From contig NC_088099.1 of the NCBI RefSeq assembly GCF_036370855.1, positions 138,673,017-138,737,016 of the forward strand: 64,000 bases of DNA, written 5' to 3'. Position 1 is the first letter of the stretch; the number at the start of each line of letters is the position of its first letter. This stretch comes from Dromaius novaehollandiae (lineage: Eukaryota; Chordata; Aves; Casuariiformes; Dromaiidae). The position numbers and the translations under genes were made by a program. The notes under the pieces were generated by a model that worked only from the letters and a program-made list of their open reading frames with translations, ran no database searches and was not told where the DNA came from. Of this stretch, positions 1 to 13,749 are shown one piece after another.

Positions 1-3000
1 TTAAAAATACAGCTAATTAGAAACCAAAATTTTTTCCATGTTCACACAGTTGAAGTCTCAGGTTTTTATGGCAACACAGAATGCATCTTTTGGCTGAAGG
101 GTAAAAGGCTTGAAGGGGTGCCTCTGCCTTTTGCTTATTTTTTTCTTAAACATGAGTGTGTGTTCTACCCCAAAGAAATAATTTCATTAAAGACAGAAGG
201 TAGATGTACAGAAGCAATTTTCTCTCTTAATCTCATTTTCATTATGCATGTTCATAATATTAAAATGTCAGTTAACTGCTAGCAGTAATAATTTTAAAAG
301 GATAAATTCTAAATAGAATATTATAGTTTATCTAGTTTGGGGATGGAAAGGGAAGAAATAAAGTTCTATAGCTCTGGGTATTAGTAGTTGGGACTTTCAT
401 ACACAGATACCTGATTTACAAACACAAGTTAGAGTGACTTCAGCTACAAATCTTGATAGTGGAGTAACGGATCTCAGTCTATTAGGACCACAAAAGTGGT
501 ATCTGCTTATTCAATGTGTTACAATTTGTGTTGCTTTCACAGTAAGAATGAGGCCTTGAACTTGACTTCTCCAGCCAAGTGAACATCTCAAATGTGAAAC
601 TTCGTAATAAAACGTTTGTGCAGTTTTAGGTTTTGTTAATTATGTTTGGAAGTGTGAGAAATTACTAGCAAAATCAATAGGTCCATTATTAAGGTATCTT
701 CACCTAGAAAGTCTCTCCATCTTTTCTCTTGCCTGCCTCTTAGGTAACTAGACTGCAGCGAGCTAACTGCTCCTCTTAGCTTTTGTGTTCCACCAATTCT
801 GCTCAGGGAAGTTTTTCATCAGATTAGTTACTCACAGCAGCCTTCTAGACAACTCCTCCTGTGACAGCCAACAGCCTCCAGGAAAATACTACACCTGTTT
901 AGTTTTTACTCTGATCATGCTGATGCACACTCCTCTCTCCCATCCTTCCCTACTCCCCATAGACACTCCTTTCTTCTTACTCACCTTTCTCAGAAGAGTG
1001 GCTGACATAGAGGGAAACAAGGCTGCCATTAGTTATCTGACTCATGAGAGCTGCTCCAGCCTTGACCAGCATCCGGGGAGAGGCCATTTCTCACAAATCC
1101 TGGGAAGGCTATCCATTCTTCACTATTTCTCCTTACGAAAGATTCACTCCCTCACTGAAAACCTCCATTCCCTATCTACTGCAGTCCAACTTCAAAGTAT
1201 CCTCTTCTCTCCCAATTTTTTTTATGTAGCAACAATACCTTAAACGTCCCAAAGCTGTACAAGGTACAACAATAAAGCAGCACAACAGCCATCATAGCAT
1301 GTCAGTGAGCAGAAGTACACAGAACAGCTAAGATCAGATAGGTGCATGCACAGAATATAGTCCACATCTGAGAGACCTTCCAGCTGGACTCAGCCTTGCT
1401 AGCTATTCACACATATGCAACAACAGTTACAGTTTGTTTCACTCTACCTTTGCATTTTCACACAAACATCATCACCTTGAACAGTGTCATTGGTATGGAA
1501 TGACTGATGGTGCTCATATAAATGCACCATAGAAGAAGTTTGCTTCACTACTGTTACATATGTTATTAGACTACAAATCAGGGCATAAACAAGCTTTAGG
1601 TAAAAAAGGAAAACCTTGGAAAGTTCTCCCACAAAAACCTTCATCCAAAATAACTGAAGTTACCACACTAATACAAATCCGTAATATTAAAAAAACCTAA
1701 AATACAGTCACGATTAAAAACCAATGTATATAATTTACTTAAAATTCATTTATTTTACACATTTGCACCAATATTAGTGGTATAAATATAGGAGTTTAAA
1801 GTATATCCAAGTGCAGGTTTTCTGCTATAAACAGGACCACTGTTAACTCAGACAGGTCAGATATTGCATGTCCAGCTGTGACTAACTATAAGAAAAAACA
1901 TACAGGAAGCAAACAGTTAAAGTCACTAAATAGCTCATCAAGCTTGTTTTGGTAGAGGGTGGAGATACACGGGCTATGGTTTAAAAAGTTAACTCTTTAC
2001 ATGCAATAACTGAATGAAACACAGATGACCTACTAAATGGTGCAACTGATTTCCTTAACTTTTACTATATGAAGTGGTGGATTAGGAAAAATGACACATT
2101 CTGATGCTTATCAAATTGAGAATTTTATTACTATTCAGATTTTTTTACAAAACAAGGTAGGGCAGGAAACTAGTAAAGCAAAGTTAGTTTAACAAAGATA
2201 CCAGTGACTTCAAAAAATAACATCAACATTAATTCCGATTTAATCATTCTAAGTCATCAAGATTAATTGCTCAGTACCTACTCAATTTTTGCAAGTTTCA
2301 TTTTAAATCTGAGACTGTGCTGGCAGAGAGGAAAAAGGATTTTAAACACTTTTTAATGTAAGAAGACACTAAAATTTTTGTTTCATGTAAAAGGACAGGA
2401 GTAGTGGAAAATTAGAGGAACACAGCAGAGGCCAAAATTTCTTATCGTGAAATGACTTTCACAGGGTCTGCTTTAATAGGAAGGAATACAATCTGTGACC
2501 CAGATAACAAGGATTTAGTTTAGCAAAGCCGTAAAGCTGTCTAAACGAGTTACAAATCATTGATTAGCAAACAGTTAGACTTACATAAAGATCCTTTCCA
2601 ACATGACTCAGCACCCACTAACAGTCCAAAGCATAAAAATCTTTTATCTATAAAAAACAAATACTGTGATCTGTGATTACTGTTGTGATTTCACACAACT
2701 TTCAGTTATACACCTGAGTATATACTTTAAGGATCTAATCAGCAAATGCGTACCATTCACCAACATATTTACAGTGACAAGACTTCAGTCTGCAGTTATC
2801 TATATGCAGTGTCTCAAAGGTTTAAATTATTTAAAATTTACATGATCACAGATTGTATTTCAGTGAGAAGAAAAAAAGCTTAGATTTTTTTCCTTGAGAA
2901 AGTTCTAACCAATGTGCATAAATTAGTAACACTATATTGTTATCCTGAGTAAAGGCCACTGTTTCTATATGTACATTTACTCAAGTGAATTTCAAATGCA

Positions 3001-6000
3001 CTTAGCTTACTACTTATGAATAGCTACAAATGCAATGAAAGGACACTATTTTTTTTCTTGGTACAGTTTAAATACGTCCAATGGAACTTTTTTTTTAAAA
3101 GGGACAATGAGTCTAATTTATCTAGATGTTAAATTTCATTGGCATTTTATTGGCATCATTAATATTTTTTCTAATCTAGCTGAAGCTTCCAATGACACAA
3201 AGGATTAATTTAAAGCTCTGAAGTTTTATGTTGCTGTTGAAGGTTCCATTTGTTGCAAGATGCTAACGAGAAATAATTCAGTCACAATTTATATTACTTG
3301 AGAAATATCACACATTTAAAAGGCTGTAAAACAAGCACGTGTTATTCAGAACCAGTCTAACAGCTTTACATTTCTAAGTTTTTGTATTAATGTACTGATT
3401 CTGTTCAACATATTGTTCGAATTACAGCTCATTAAAATCTTCCAAATGACAAAAATAAAAACATTCTTTGGGGCAGAAGGCAGGGTAGCATACTGCAACC
3501 CTTCTGAATGCAGCTTAAATCACCACAATTTTGAATGCTTCCTCAATAGCATCTTCTTGTCTCTTCAAAAGCCACTTTGAGGCTCCCACAGGCTAATTGA
3601 GATAGCAAGGAAACAAAACCTAAGTACTTTTGGTGACACTAATAGTTGAACTTGATCTAGTAGTTTATTTAAATTTAGTTACTACAGGACTTGTATACTT
3701 TCCGTCTGGATGAAGTATAAGCCATACTCTAGGAAAAAACACATTAAGAATGGGGAGTGAGAAGAGAAAGGGTCTGTCAACAAAACAAGCCTGAACAGTT
3801 TCACAGGAAGTACTTACACTACCTTAGGAAAAATCTTCCATGAGGCAAAATACCACAAGTAATAAAAGTGTGTAGGTAATTCAACTCCCACTGACTACTC
3901 ATGAGATTTGGGAATCTAATTCTCACATATAAGAAGCCTTTTCACTTGTGCTTAGATTTCTACTACAGACCATCTCTCTCCAAACACTGAAAGGCTAATC
4001 TTACTGAAATTTTCTATATTGTGTCTTTATCCAGGCTGGAATTTTCTCAGATTGCATAGTATAATTAATGTAATGCACTTTAATACTATACCTGATAACA
4101 TCCTTGAATTTCAAACAAATTCTTAAAGAAAAAAAAAAAGTGGCCTACCTTGTAATCCTCTTTATTTTATCTGAGAAGTAATGTGTTCAGCCTGTGAGCA
4201 TACCCTTGCATAGTCATCATGGCACAAAGACATAAGTTGGGGCACATATTTAAGACAGAGTTGTAAAAAAACAACATGAGACAGCTGAATTGTAAGGGCA
4301 AAACTCTGAGGAAAGATACAGTACCTTGCCTATATATGCTCCAAAGCAGGAAAGAACTGAAAGTCTATATATAACTTAAAAGTCACTTGCGAGCACGGCT
4401 GTTTTCAACCCAGCTGAAGCACATCTAAATGATTTGTGGCTTGTCAAGATTTTTTTTTTACAAAGGCAGAACAATCCCAGTTGCAACTTCTTGTGCACAG
4501 GACAGGATGAAAAAATGCCCCACACAAAGACTGCTGCCTCACAGAATACAGTATTTTACTTCTTTTGTTTTCTCTGATTACTTGCAGCTTTAAGAAATCT
4601 GTGCTTACAGAGCTAAAATTATAAATACACAGAACAAGGTTTATGAAGACTGTAAAATTCTAAACATCTTTTTTACTGACTTCTTGGACAGATTCAGGAC
4701 AAGTGATTAATATGATGGAGGCATAATACAAAAATACAAAGGTGGGGTAATCCATCCTGGAAGGTGAAAGATACCTTATTAGATATACAACAGAGGACCA
4801 TTCAGTCCACAAGAGCAGGAAAAGTCAAGATCCAATAGATCAGATGAAAGGAGAAACCTATCCATGATTAGTTTAACACACAGGCTATCTAGATACAAAG
4901 CTTAAATTCTATCATTTTCAATATGGAAAAAGTGTTCTTTAAAGCACTACTCCTACATCCTACTTACGAATAAACTCCAAACAGTAGTCTCCAAACACGG
5001 TAAGATGATCCACCAATCTCTATGCCCACCAAGTGCAGAAGAGAATGACATCAGGAATCGAGAAGACGTTACACTTAATGGATTTAATGGAAAGTATTAT
5101 GAAGTCCTACATCACGTTATGGAATCATCTTCGGTGGAGGTTTTTAAGAAAAAGCAAACAAAAAACAACAACTAACCCTTGCCAGAAAAGATACACTCAG
5201 GCCTTGCCTAACAGCTCAGGGAATTAGACTAAATGCCCTCAAGATCATTTCCAGTCCTTCATTTTTAATTTCAGCCTCTTCATAGCTAATGTTTTGTCAT
5301 GCACACTTCTTAGAACTGCTTTCACCACCACTAAATATTTAAGAATAAAAGTGAAAACCAAACTTAAGAAAGTAAGACATTGACACTGAGCATTGTGCCA
5401 CTTCTGTTCAAAGAACTAGTCATACTGAAGTTCAATGGGAAAGTTATTTTTGCATGGGCAAGGCAAGTCATGCAAAGTAGCTGATTCTTCCTTAATGATC
5501 CGGCTATTTGTAATTAAGCAGTTTGGATTTTACGGAAATAATATTTGTTTGGGATCTATCAGTGCTCCTTCAAGACCATTTAGCACACTTTCACAAAAGG
5601 TTGCTTGTGATTACATACTAGAAATAAATCAGGAGTAAATATAAATTACTCGCCTTCTCTCTCCCCCAAGCTACTTAAATCCTCAGTGGAAAAAGGAGGA
5701 GAAGACAACCTTTAACAGCCCATAGTAAGAACACGTTACTAGACACTGCAGCCTTAATTCTCATGTTTGCACATATAAGTTGTAACAACTTAGTGACATG
5801 ATCACTGCTTTAAGGATACATTCATGTTCTTAGATACATATCTTATACACATAAGGTAATTTTAAGTAAAAACAAAATTCTGGAAATGCAAAAAATAAAA
5901 TAATGAATAACAGCATTAAAAGGAGTTCTCTTTCTCAAGTTACATAAGAGATTTTAAATAGTATGCTTTGGTAATTTTTTTTTACCCTGAAAATACATTA

Positions 6001-8855
6001 AATTATATCTTCTACTCTGTATTTTCAATAAGATCAATAAAATGAGTCTCCAGCTAACCAATCTGAAATTGGCAGATTACATTTCAACAACAGCCACTCT
6101 CTTCTTAGAGAAATTGACTTTTTTTTCCCCAAAACCTCCAACAGCATCCACACAAATAACACAGGTCTAGACCCAAACAAAAGGATTTGTAATGTTGAAG
6201 GATGAACTGAACCGCAGCTTAAAAATAAATTTCTAGATATTATAATATCTACATGTGAAATTAACCAATAGAGGTGATTTTAGAAAACTATATGATACCT
6301 ATTCTACAACAATATAATGCTGGCATACACAGTTCCTTTAGAACATATGAAAGGACAGTTATTGCCAAATAAATCACTTGTTCTTAAATGCGTGCATTTT
6401 TTTACATGCTGGTTCAAAAAACAATTGATCTTTGGAAAGAAATACCTGAAATAAAACTAAGACAATTGACTTTAGTAAAAGTTTTGCTGTTGATTTCCTT
6501 GGGACTAGAATTCCATTCCTGGACTTCATGCAACCAAAACATTCATTTTTCTGAAATAAATAAGGATTAAGTTAAACTCTATGGGAAGAGCAGATGAGCT
6601 CACTGAACTAGAGTTAATCTTTTTATTTCTATAGCAAGTCATTCCCTTCCCTTCTCCACAAATGAGAATAACACAGTCTTCTGATATGAAGTGTACTTCT
6701 GGATGAGATCTTAAAAATCTAAAGTTTTGTCTACTATGGGGGAAAAAAACAGAACATCCCTCCATTCCCCAAAATTGAAGCCTATACCAACACAGAGCCA
6801 ACAGTATTTTCCCCCTGGAAGTAAGAATTTTTGCCTTGGATGCCCTGACTAAGTTTTCCAAGCGTTGTGGTCACGCTGATTCTGTCTGGTTGTTTCATGT
6901 AAATTTCAATGTAAATTAAATTTACTAAAATCATTTAATTTCTATAACAATGCACACATGTAGTACTAGCATTTTAGGCTGTCTGGGGTAATTTATATAT
7001 AAATAATTCTGTACACCTTCCACATTTTTTTAAACTTTAGACATGTTCATATTTCTAAGATGAAAACAACTGCAGCAAATATGTATATACAGAGGCTTTC
7101 ATATATCCCATGTAAGACTGCAGAGAATGCTTATAACAGAAAAACCTATGAGTTCAGTCAAAACAATATTTCTGCTTATAGAGCTGAATATTCTGTAGGA
7201 AGACAATAGCTTTTTTGATATATGAATTTTTAGTAACTGGTATTCTAAAATAACCAGACTGAATGCACTGAATTGCCAAATGCCAATACTCAATACACAT
7301 GACATTGAACAACTTCCTGTGTATTACAGGAAACCCCAGGCCAGAGCCCAGGCATAAGCAGAAGCCTTCAGAAGTTGTGGTATAATAAAGCTAATAATAA
7401 AACTTCTATTTTTTAGCTTTGAAACAAAGAAGTATTTCAATAAATGTTAACAAAATAAAATGCAGTAACCTGCAGGCAAGAAAATACTCAGTTTCTGTAA
7501 CAGATCCATTCTGACTCAGCTTAGCATGGGCAATAATGCACCTTTTTTTGACTTCTCTTTCTCACCACTCCAAGAGCTCCTCTATGCCCTGCTTTGCTGT
7601 AAGCTCTCCAGATTCCACTCTGTAAAGCCCACTTCCCCAAAGTCACACCACCAAGTGGAACAGACTCTGCTACCCAAAATAAGCTGCCCACCATCTCCTT
7701 CTTACAGAATCCACAGTAAGGCACCAAGATCAGTTTCAGTACACAGATGTTTCTTATTTTTCTCTATAGTCTCTATCCTTCAATGATCCAGTGGATTGGG
7801 AACAGAAATAAATCAATTTGACCAATGTTCACCCTAGACTTAGTACTGAGATCAGTTCATTCCTCCGTCCTGAGCTCTGTCAATCCCACTGATCTCTTAA
7901 GAAATCTCAGGAGACAGAAAAGGGGGACAAAGTAAGCCCTGAAGCCTTCACCTTTTGTGCTGGGTTAAGGGCTTTTTATTTTTCAAATCTCTCCTGAAAT
8001 GAAACTGAGACAGTAAGTCTGTGCTTCTTAAACTTCTGCATTAAGTACTTAAAGCAGTATTGTTGTCTCTTCCTTTATCACCACCCTCCACAAAATTCTG
8101 CCAGGCAATTGCTCAACATATTTTATACTGGTTACTGAACTCTTTACTCTTCTATTTATTTACCTATAAGATAGGCCCTTTGGCTCCAGTGACCACACAG
8201 TGAAAGAGAGCAAGATGCTGCACTCTTTCTCCCCCCTTACTCTATTGCTTCCTGAAATGCTGCAGTCAGCACCAAACTTTAGTACCTTTCCCCCAAAACA
8301 CAATATAGGCCTGATACCTTTCCCCCTGCAGCAAGGGTCAAGAGATAGGTAGGACAGTTCTTACTTTTAGGCACTACTGCATCTCAACTCTTATATTCAC
8401 AAGACAAGACACTGGGGAAAACAAATCTTTTTCCTCTAGCATTTTCACTAGGGCAGTGACATGCCCTCTACTCCCTATACACACACACATCTATCCATTT
8501 CTGCCTCTCGACTGATCAAGTCTTCTCTTCTCCACCCTGCTGCATTAATTACAGAAACCGGAGCCCTTTCTTGCACCATTCACCCCTTAGCCCAGGCTCT
8601 CATGGGGGTGTGGCTGCCCTACCGATGCAGGGTGACCGTGACTGGAGCACAGCCTGGCCCGGCGCCCCTATAAATTCCCTTTTCCCTCCCGAAAGATACC
8701 TCCTGCCCCCTCCAGCCCCTTCCTATCACAGACAGCCCGCTCCCCTCCCCGCGAGAGGAGACCTCCCCAGTCCCTGCGAGGGCGCTCCCAAAGCACTGGC
8801 CCAGCGCCCCGCTTTCTCGCGCCAGCCCCAGGCCCACCGAGCCCCCCTCACAGAC
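1..8855 (-). other. UBE2V2: UBE2V2 intron 1 (5' part), no coding exon seen
   Basis: AT-rich sequence lying 3' of the UBE2V2 first-exon donor on the minus strand. I looked on the minus strand for the conserved exon 2-4 peptides of the family and saw none, so the remaining exons are probably beyond the left edge. Open frames here, the longest 152 codons at 785-1243 plus, have no recognisable domain and look like chance. One old CR1-like fragment is listed separately. Confidence 0.6.
5120..5270 (+). repeat. Old CR1-like LINE 3' end fragment
   Basis: The stretch has the order of words typical of the CR1/L3 3' end: a GGTGGAGGTTTTTAAGAA word, then a GGGAATTAGACTAAATG-like word, then a pyrimidine-rich TCCAGTCCTTCATTTT end. 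It is strongly diverged and has no coding capacity. I recognise it by word order rather than by alignment, so the limits are approximate. Confidence 0.45.
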
Positions 8856-9180
8856 CTGTGGATCCAGCCATCTTGTCCAAACCCCCCCACCGGTCCGGGC
8901 CTGCACGCGATGCGCGTCACTTCCGCCTAACGCACCCCGTCACTTCCTGCAGGACAACGGCGGCACGGGACGGCGGAAGCGTGGGAGCAGGCATAGGGCG
9001 GGGGAGGGAAGGGAGAAGGCGCGCGATCGCGGGGGCGGGGCCGAGGGGAGGGGAAGCGGCGAGCGAGAGCTCCCGTCTCGTCTCATCTCCCAGCCGCACA
9101 CGACGAGGAGGGGAGCTCCGGGACTGTGGGGCTAAGGACGCCCCGCGCCCAGGGCGCCAGAACCTGACTATAACGTGTGA
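8650..9180. promoter_or_regulatory. UBE2V2: CpG island promoter of UBE2V2
   Basis: A dense GC and CpG block in an AT-rich neighbourhood spans the UBE2V2 start codon. On the far side of the start it carries two CACTTCC words (ETS-type sites on the minus strand) within 40 bases, a GCGATCGC palindrome and several GGGGCGGGG Sp1-like boxes, as expected of a TATA-less housekeeping promoter firing to the left. Bidirectional firing is possible but no plus-strand gene is recognised. Confidence 0.75.
8856..8871 (-). CDS. UBE2V2: UBE2V2 (MMS2) first coding exon, partial gene
   Basis: UBE2V2 is the catalytically inactive E2-like partner of UBE2N; the pair builds Lys63-linked ubiquitin chains, on PCNA among others, in error-free post-replication repair. 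Only the first coding exon is visible: on the minus strand ATGGCTGGATCCACAG followed by a gtctgt donor, giving M-A-G-S-T with one base left over. Known UBE2V2 proteins begin M-A-V-S-T-G with the same intron position after ACA-G, so the match is short but exact in exon size and phase. A CpG island covers the exon, and the gene order (next to MCM4, same strand) fits the conserved UBE2V2-MCM4-PRKDC arrangement. Residue 3 reads Gly rather than the usual Val. The call rests on five codons plus synteny. Confidence 0.7.
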
Positions 9181-12100
9181 GTATTCACAAGGAGCTACTC
9201 CTGCATACGAGGAGTTACAAAGACACATGCACGAATGGGTCTCACTCAGCCCCCAGACCTTACGGTTCCTCCGGTCCCCTGGTCGCCGGCCCCTCCTGTA
9301 GTCTCACCCTTACAGACACGCACGCTCACGCTCGGCTTCCAAGCCACTTAATCTACTCACTTGCCAGCTGGTCCGGCTTCATGCTCACTAGCGATCACAC
9401 AAATACCCTTGCTCCCTTCAGTTCCTGGCACCACGGCCTCCGTGACCCGTGGTCCCACTCTAGTTGATGGTGCTTGATTTCACTCGCTCTGGTCTCTCCA
9501 GCTACTACCAGCACAGGCACAAGGGCCTCTGATCCATGGTCCCACTCCATTTCCTGGTACTCAGACCCTCACTTGCTCCAGGTGCTAGCACACAGGTCTC
9601 TATGACCTGTGGCCTGACTCCAGTTGCTTGCACTTAGACCTCCATACACACACATGCAGACAGAATACAGAGCCTCTCACCCAGGAAAATAGTTAGAAAT
9701 GGAACTTAGTAAGAAGATAAGACAGTGTGCTGATGAACCAAAGGGCCATGGCCAGATAAGCATACTGACCAATGGCATTTGCATGCAAATGACCCTTTCT
9801 ATTCCCTTATCCCTCTATTTTCCCACATTTGTTTCTACCCAAACCACCTTGCTACCTCCCTTTCCCTGCCTTTTGTTCCTTCCCTCAACATCCCACAAGT
9901 CTTGTGCAATCCCAAAATGCTGCATCCCATGTGTCCCATACTGTCTGAAGTAATTCCCCTCAGTCAGTAAGGTGATCGGGAGAGCTGCTTCCATGTAGGT
10001 GGGTTTTACACCTGGACCATGGGGCTGATGCTTTCCTGGGACAGCCCTGGGAAGAGCCGGGTGGGGGACCCATTTCTCTGACTGGATTATTCCCTCACCT
10101 GCCCCCTCTGCATTCCTGTTCCTTCATGGTTGTGGAGATGAGCCATTTAGGGGCTGACCTGTCTCCTGCAATGGTCCTGAGACTAGCCATAGACAGGGTA
10201 TTTGGGTTCCCCCACATGCCATGTTCCTCTGTGCTCCTTTGTGCATGTGAAGAGGAGCTCTTTATCACACAGCCTAACCATTTTTAGTTCTTTCACTGAT
10301 TTCTACCTCTTTTTATAAAGGGCAGTTACTAATTTTGACTAGACTTCTGTAACAGGAATGAGTGGAAGCTTCAGTATTTACACTAACTGAACTAGAAGCC
10401 TTTCAAGGACAGTGAATGAAATTACTTAAACTGCATTTTAATGACCTATGGAGCTTTCCATTATCACAAGTTGATTATAAAGATTCTCTTCTGTAGCCTG
10501 TTTCAATTTTCTTTTGGTAGCAACAGTAAGCACACTGAAAAAATACCATAATATTTACAGACTTTTCTCCACCAACTATTATAGTACCACTGTGAAAAAT
10601 ATTGTGGCCTGGAACAGAATAAAAAGCAACATGAGTTGCTTTTTCCATTTCCTACTCTTTGTGATCAAGAAGAAGGGCAAAAGGGATTCTGAAGATCACT
10701 ACATGAACCTTCTTGGTTTAAGCAAGCTTATTTACTGCAGTAATTTGAATGTAGCTAAGAGGAGCTTCTAGCAAGCTACATTTCACCAGCCTGTTTCTAT
10801 TTGCAGCAAAACTAGAAACTGACCAACTCCAAGACCAAAGGGAGCTCTATGACCACCCAACTCCAGCATACTCGGACCACTTGCTTTTTTCAGAAAGACT
10901 CATTCTTCTTTTTTAGGTCATCTTATGTTAACAAGTAACGATACAGCTGCATATCACTGAACACATGATACAAGTACGGCTGCAGTTTACCAGACCAAAG
11001 CTAACTTGTATTCAGTGAGTCTCTGAAAGAAGACAGAGGACTCCACATTCCATTTACACCTAGGTGTAGGACCCATCCTGGAGTTATTAGCAACAAATTA
11101 TTCCAACACTGATTGCAACCACGGGAAATAAAGCTAAAACAGTCGCCAAAAGGGACAAAAAGCATAACACTGCTGGTAGACGTGAGGTGCCTTGTACTAA
11201 GTGACTCTAACAGCTTTGTTTCACTCCTCTAATGCTCAGCTAAGTTTACTGCGATAAAATGGAGTTCCCTGCAATATTGATGGTGAGATAAAACATACTT
11301 GGTTAACGAGAAGCTGAACAGATTCAAAGGCATAAGATTTTCCTTCTTCTCCAAGCTGTCGAGTGCTTACATATGGTAACAACTCGTCTCTCACCTTTGC
11401 CTTCAAAAAAAGAATTCTTCCTTGAAATACAAGTTCTGCTTACATTTTGATCAAAATATTTAGGGTTATGGTACTCATTACTACAAAAACCTTTTATAAA
11501 CTGTACTGTTAAACACCACATAGCATCACTTACTTAAAAAAAAAAAGCCCTTAAAACTGTAGTGTGCTCAGCCCAGAAATTCAGTGTACCACAATCGTGC
11601 TGTGAAATAAATTTATTTAAAGTGTTTCAGAGAGTTAAGATTTTTGAGCGTATGCTCTGCATACAGCCCTCTTGCTGGAAAACACTGTCCAGAGTTGCCA
11701 GGACAACGGTCCCCAAACTCCCCTCCCTCCCCCAGAGATTTGCTAACTAATATTTGCAACAAAGTCTCAAGTGTTAGAGAGAAGACAGATAAGGAACAAT
11801 TATTCCCCATTTCTCAGACTACAACAAACAATGGCAACATTACCTTAAAGCAGGTTTACTATAAACAAAAATTATTTTTCAGAAAATGAATTGCGTAACT
11901 CATTTAAGCAAGATATTAGAAGACAAAAGTCTATGTGAATGGCAATAATAGTAAAAATCAAACAAAGCTGCGTTCCCTGGCAGTTCTTTACATATGGTAC
12001 TTCTGTGCAGCTTCTGACTCAGAAAGTGCTGGACAGATGCCAGACTGAATCTGTTTACTTTGTTTCTACACATTTTGCCTAAGCAGCTTGTGCTGCCTAC

Positions 12101-13676
12101 TGTAGGCAACAGAATTTTGTGACAGACCCTTTGATCTGACCAAAGCAGTCACTCTTTTGACACTCAGCTCTAGGAACTACTTACACTATCATCAGGTAAT
12201 TTCCCCCATAGGTAGTGGTTTTGGGGGCTAGGACCCTATCTCTACCAATCCCCTAAATTCTTCACACAATAGTTTAACTAAAGATACAAAACTTCACATG
12301 AGATGAGAAAAAACTCTTACAGCTATTCATTAATATTTATTTATATTAATTAATGTTTATTGATTAGTGCTTAGAAGCTCTAACAAATATCAGAGCTCCA
12401 CTATAGGAAGCTGTGCATAAATATAATGGACAGCCCTTAGTTTAGAGCGCTTACTGTTAGAAGCCATAGTCCAAAAAGTGGTTGTAGACTGAACCTGCAC
12501 AAAGCCCCACTGAAGTCACTCATTTAATCAATGTACAATTTGCATCTGATCAGTAGAGAAAAGCAACATTACCAATCCTCTTCGAAAGAACAGAATGTGT
12601 TGGCTACTAAGCAGTCACACAAAAAACTACTGCAGAATCTTATTCCAAGCAAATGGATATTTAAATCATTACATGAACATAAACAAGACTCCTGAAGGCG
12701 GTAATGTTCTCTCCAGTAGGTTTCATTTTACCTACAATTATCTAGCAGTCTTCAAGTTTCAATACCTCTTCTCTCTCCAGTACTTGGAGACAACAAGGGA
12801 AATAAGCAAATTCAATTTCCATCCCATCACTCCAGAGTCAACTCCTGTCTTCTCACTTCATACAAGGATGTCAAAACTCCCTAATTCTCCCCACAAGTGC
12901 TACCCATGCATCCATGCAGTAGAGTATCCTTCCCCTTCCTTAACTTAAAACCTAACTCACAGTTTTTGTTTCCTGATTTTCATTTGTTTTAACATGTATA
13001 GTCCCAAGATCCTGATTGCACAGAATCACTGTATGAATTATTATTACACAATGTGTGAATGATTTCACTTCAAGTTTTTCCAAGCAAACAAGGGCCCCGC
13101 AATTACAGGCATTAAGTTTGCTCTGTTTGCCCATGCTGCCAAGGTAGAAGTACAAGCAGTTAAATACCTGAATGAGATAGTAATAAAATCAAATTAGAAT
13201 AGAATAGAAAATATCTTATGAAGACTCAGAAGTGGAAATACAGATCTATAGAGAATACTCCTCACTGCGGAAATACCAAATTTGTTCTTAATGATGTAAA
13301 CTATTATGCACTAAACAATAATATTAAATATACATTTAACTAATGAAATCATAACCTAAAAATTTCAGGTTATGTTAAAATCCCTCATTTATTTTGCTCT
13401 TAAACTTATTCATATATATTATTTATTACTGTTATTAAAAGATCAATAAGCTTTATTACTTCTGCTAAGGATTGTATTTTCCTCCCTATATGCAAAACAA
13501 CATACATACAATTTGGAAAAGAAAAAATTAAATACTGAAGACAGTGTGTGAATATTTTTTACATTACAGTTCCTACAGATTTTTTATACATATTTTGCTT
13601 GTGTATGATGTGAATAGTAAATATTTTTCAGTACTGCTTTTTAATTCACAATGAATAAATTGCTTAAAACATACAG
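9181..13676. other. Intergenic stretch, no gene recognised
   Basis: Beyond the tandem repeat, 9.65-10.25 kb is moderately GC-rich and unclassified. The remainder to 13.68 kb is AT-rich. Short open frames here show no domain, no codon-like bias that I can see and no convincing splice-site chain. I see no RNA gene before the tRNA at 13677. Confidence 0.5.
9380..9650. repeat. Degenerate tandem repeat, period roughly 75-87 bp
   Basis: Three to four imperfect copies of a unit recur head to tail. Each carries a core like GGCCTCTGATCCATGGTCCC, ACTCCAGTTCCTGGTACT, then CTCACTTGCTCCAG and a CTAGCACACAGG-like stretch. Cores start near 9436, 9518 and 9596. Unit length and sequence vary, so this is an old minisatellite or the internal repeat of an unrecognised transposable element. 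It sits about 500 bp from the UBE2V2 start codon. Confidence 0.55.
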
Positions 13677-13749
13677 TGGAGAATGCGGGCATCGATCCCG
13701 CTACCTCTCGCATGCTAAGCGAGCGCTCTACCATTTGAGCTAATTCCCC
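13677..13749 (-). tRNA. tRNA-Ala (anticodon AGC), intact copy 1
   Basis: The 73 bases fold as a full cloverleaf on the minus strand: acceptor GGGGAAT/ATTCTCC with the G3:U70 wobble that alanyl-tRNA synthetase reads, D stem GCTC/GAGC, anticodon stem CTCGC/GCGAG around TTAGCAT (anticodon AGC), and T stem GCGGG/CCCGC. Internal A and B boxes are in place. A TTTT run about 7 bases past the 3' end serves as RNA polymerase III terminator. No CCA is encoded, so it is not a retrocopy of a mature tRNA. Identical over all 73 bases to the copies at 22921 and 24004. Confidence 0.97.

Noticed and set aside
785-1243. 152-codon plus-strand ORF
   Set aside because: No domain, no splice context, unlike any protein I know; within UBE2V2 intron 1.
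8461-8930. Plus-strand ORFs of 70-119 codons over the UBE2V2 island
   Set aside because: Composition-driven open frames; no homology and the only supported exon is on the minus strand.
9176-10290. Possible solo LTR, suggested by TGTGA and TCACA at the two ends of a GC-richer block
   Set aside because: No matching target-site duplication and no recognisable LTR family features; the tandem repeat inside is listed instead.
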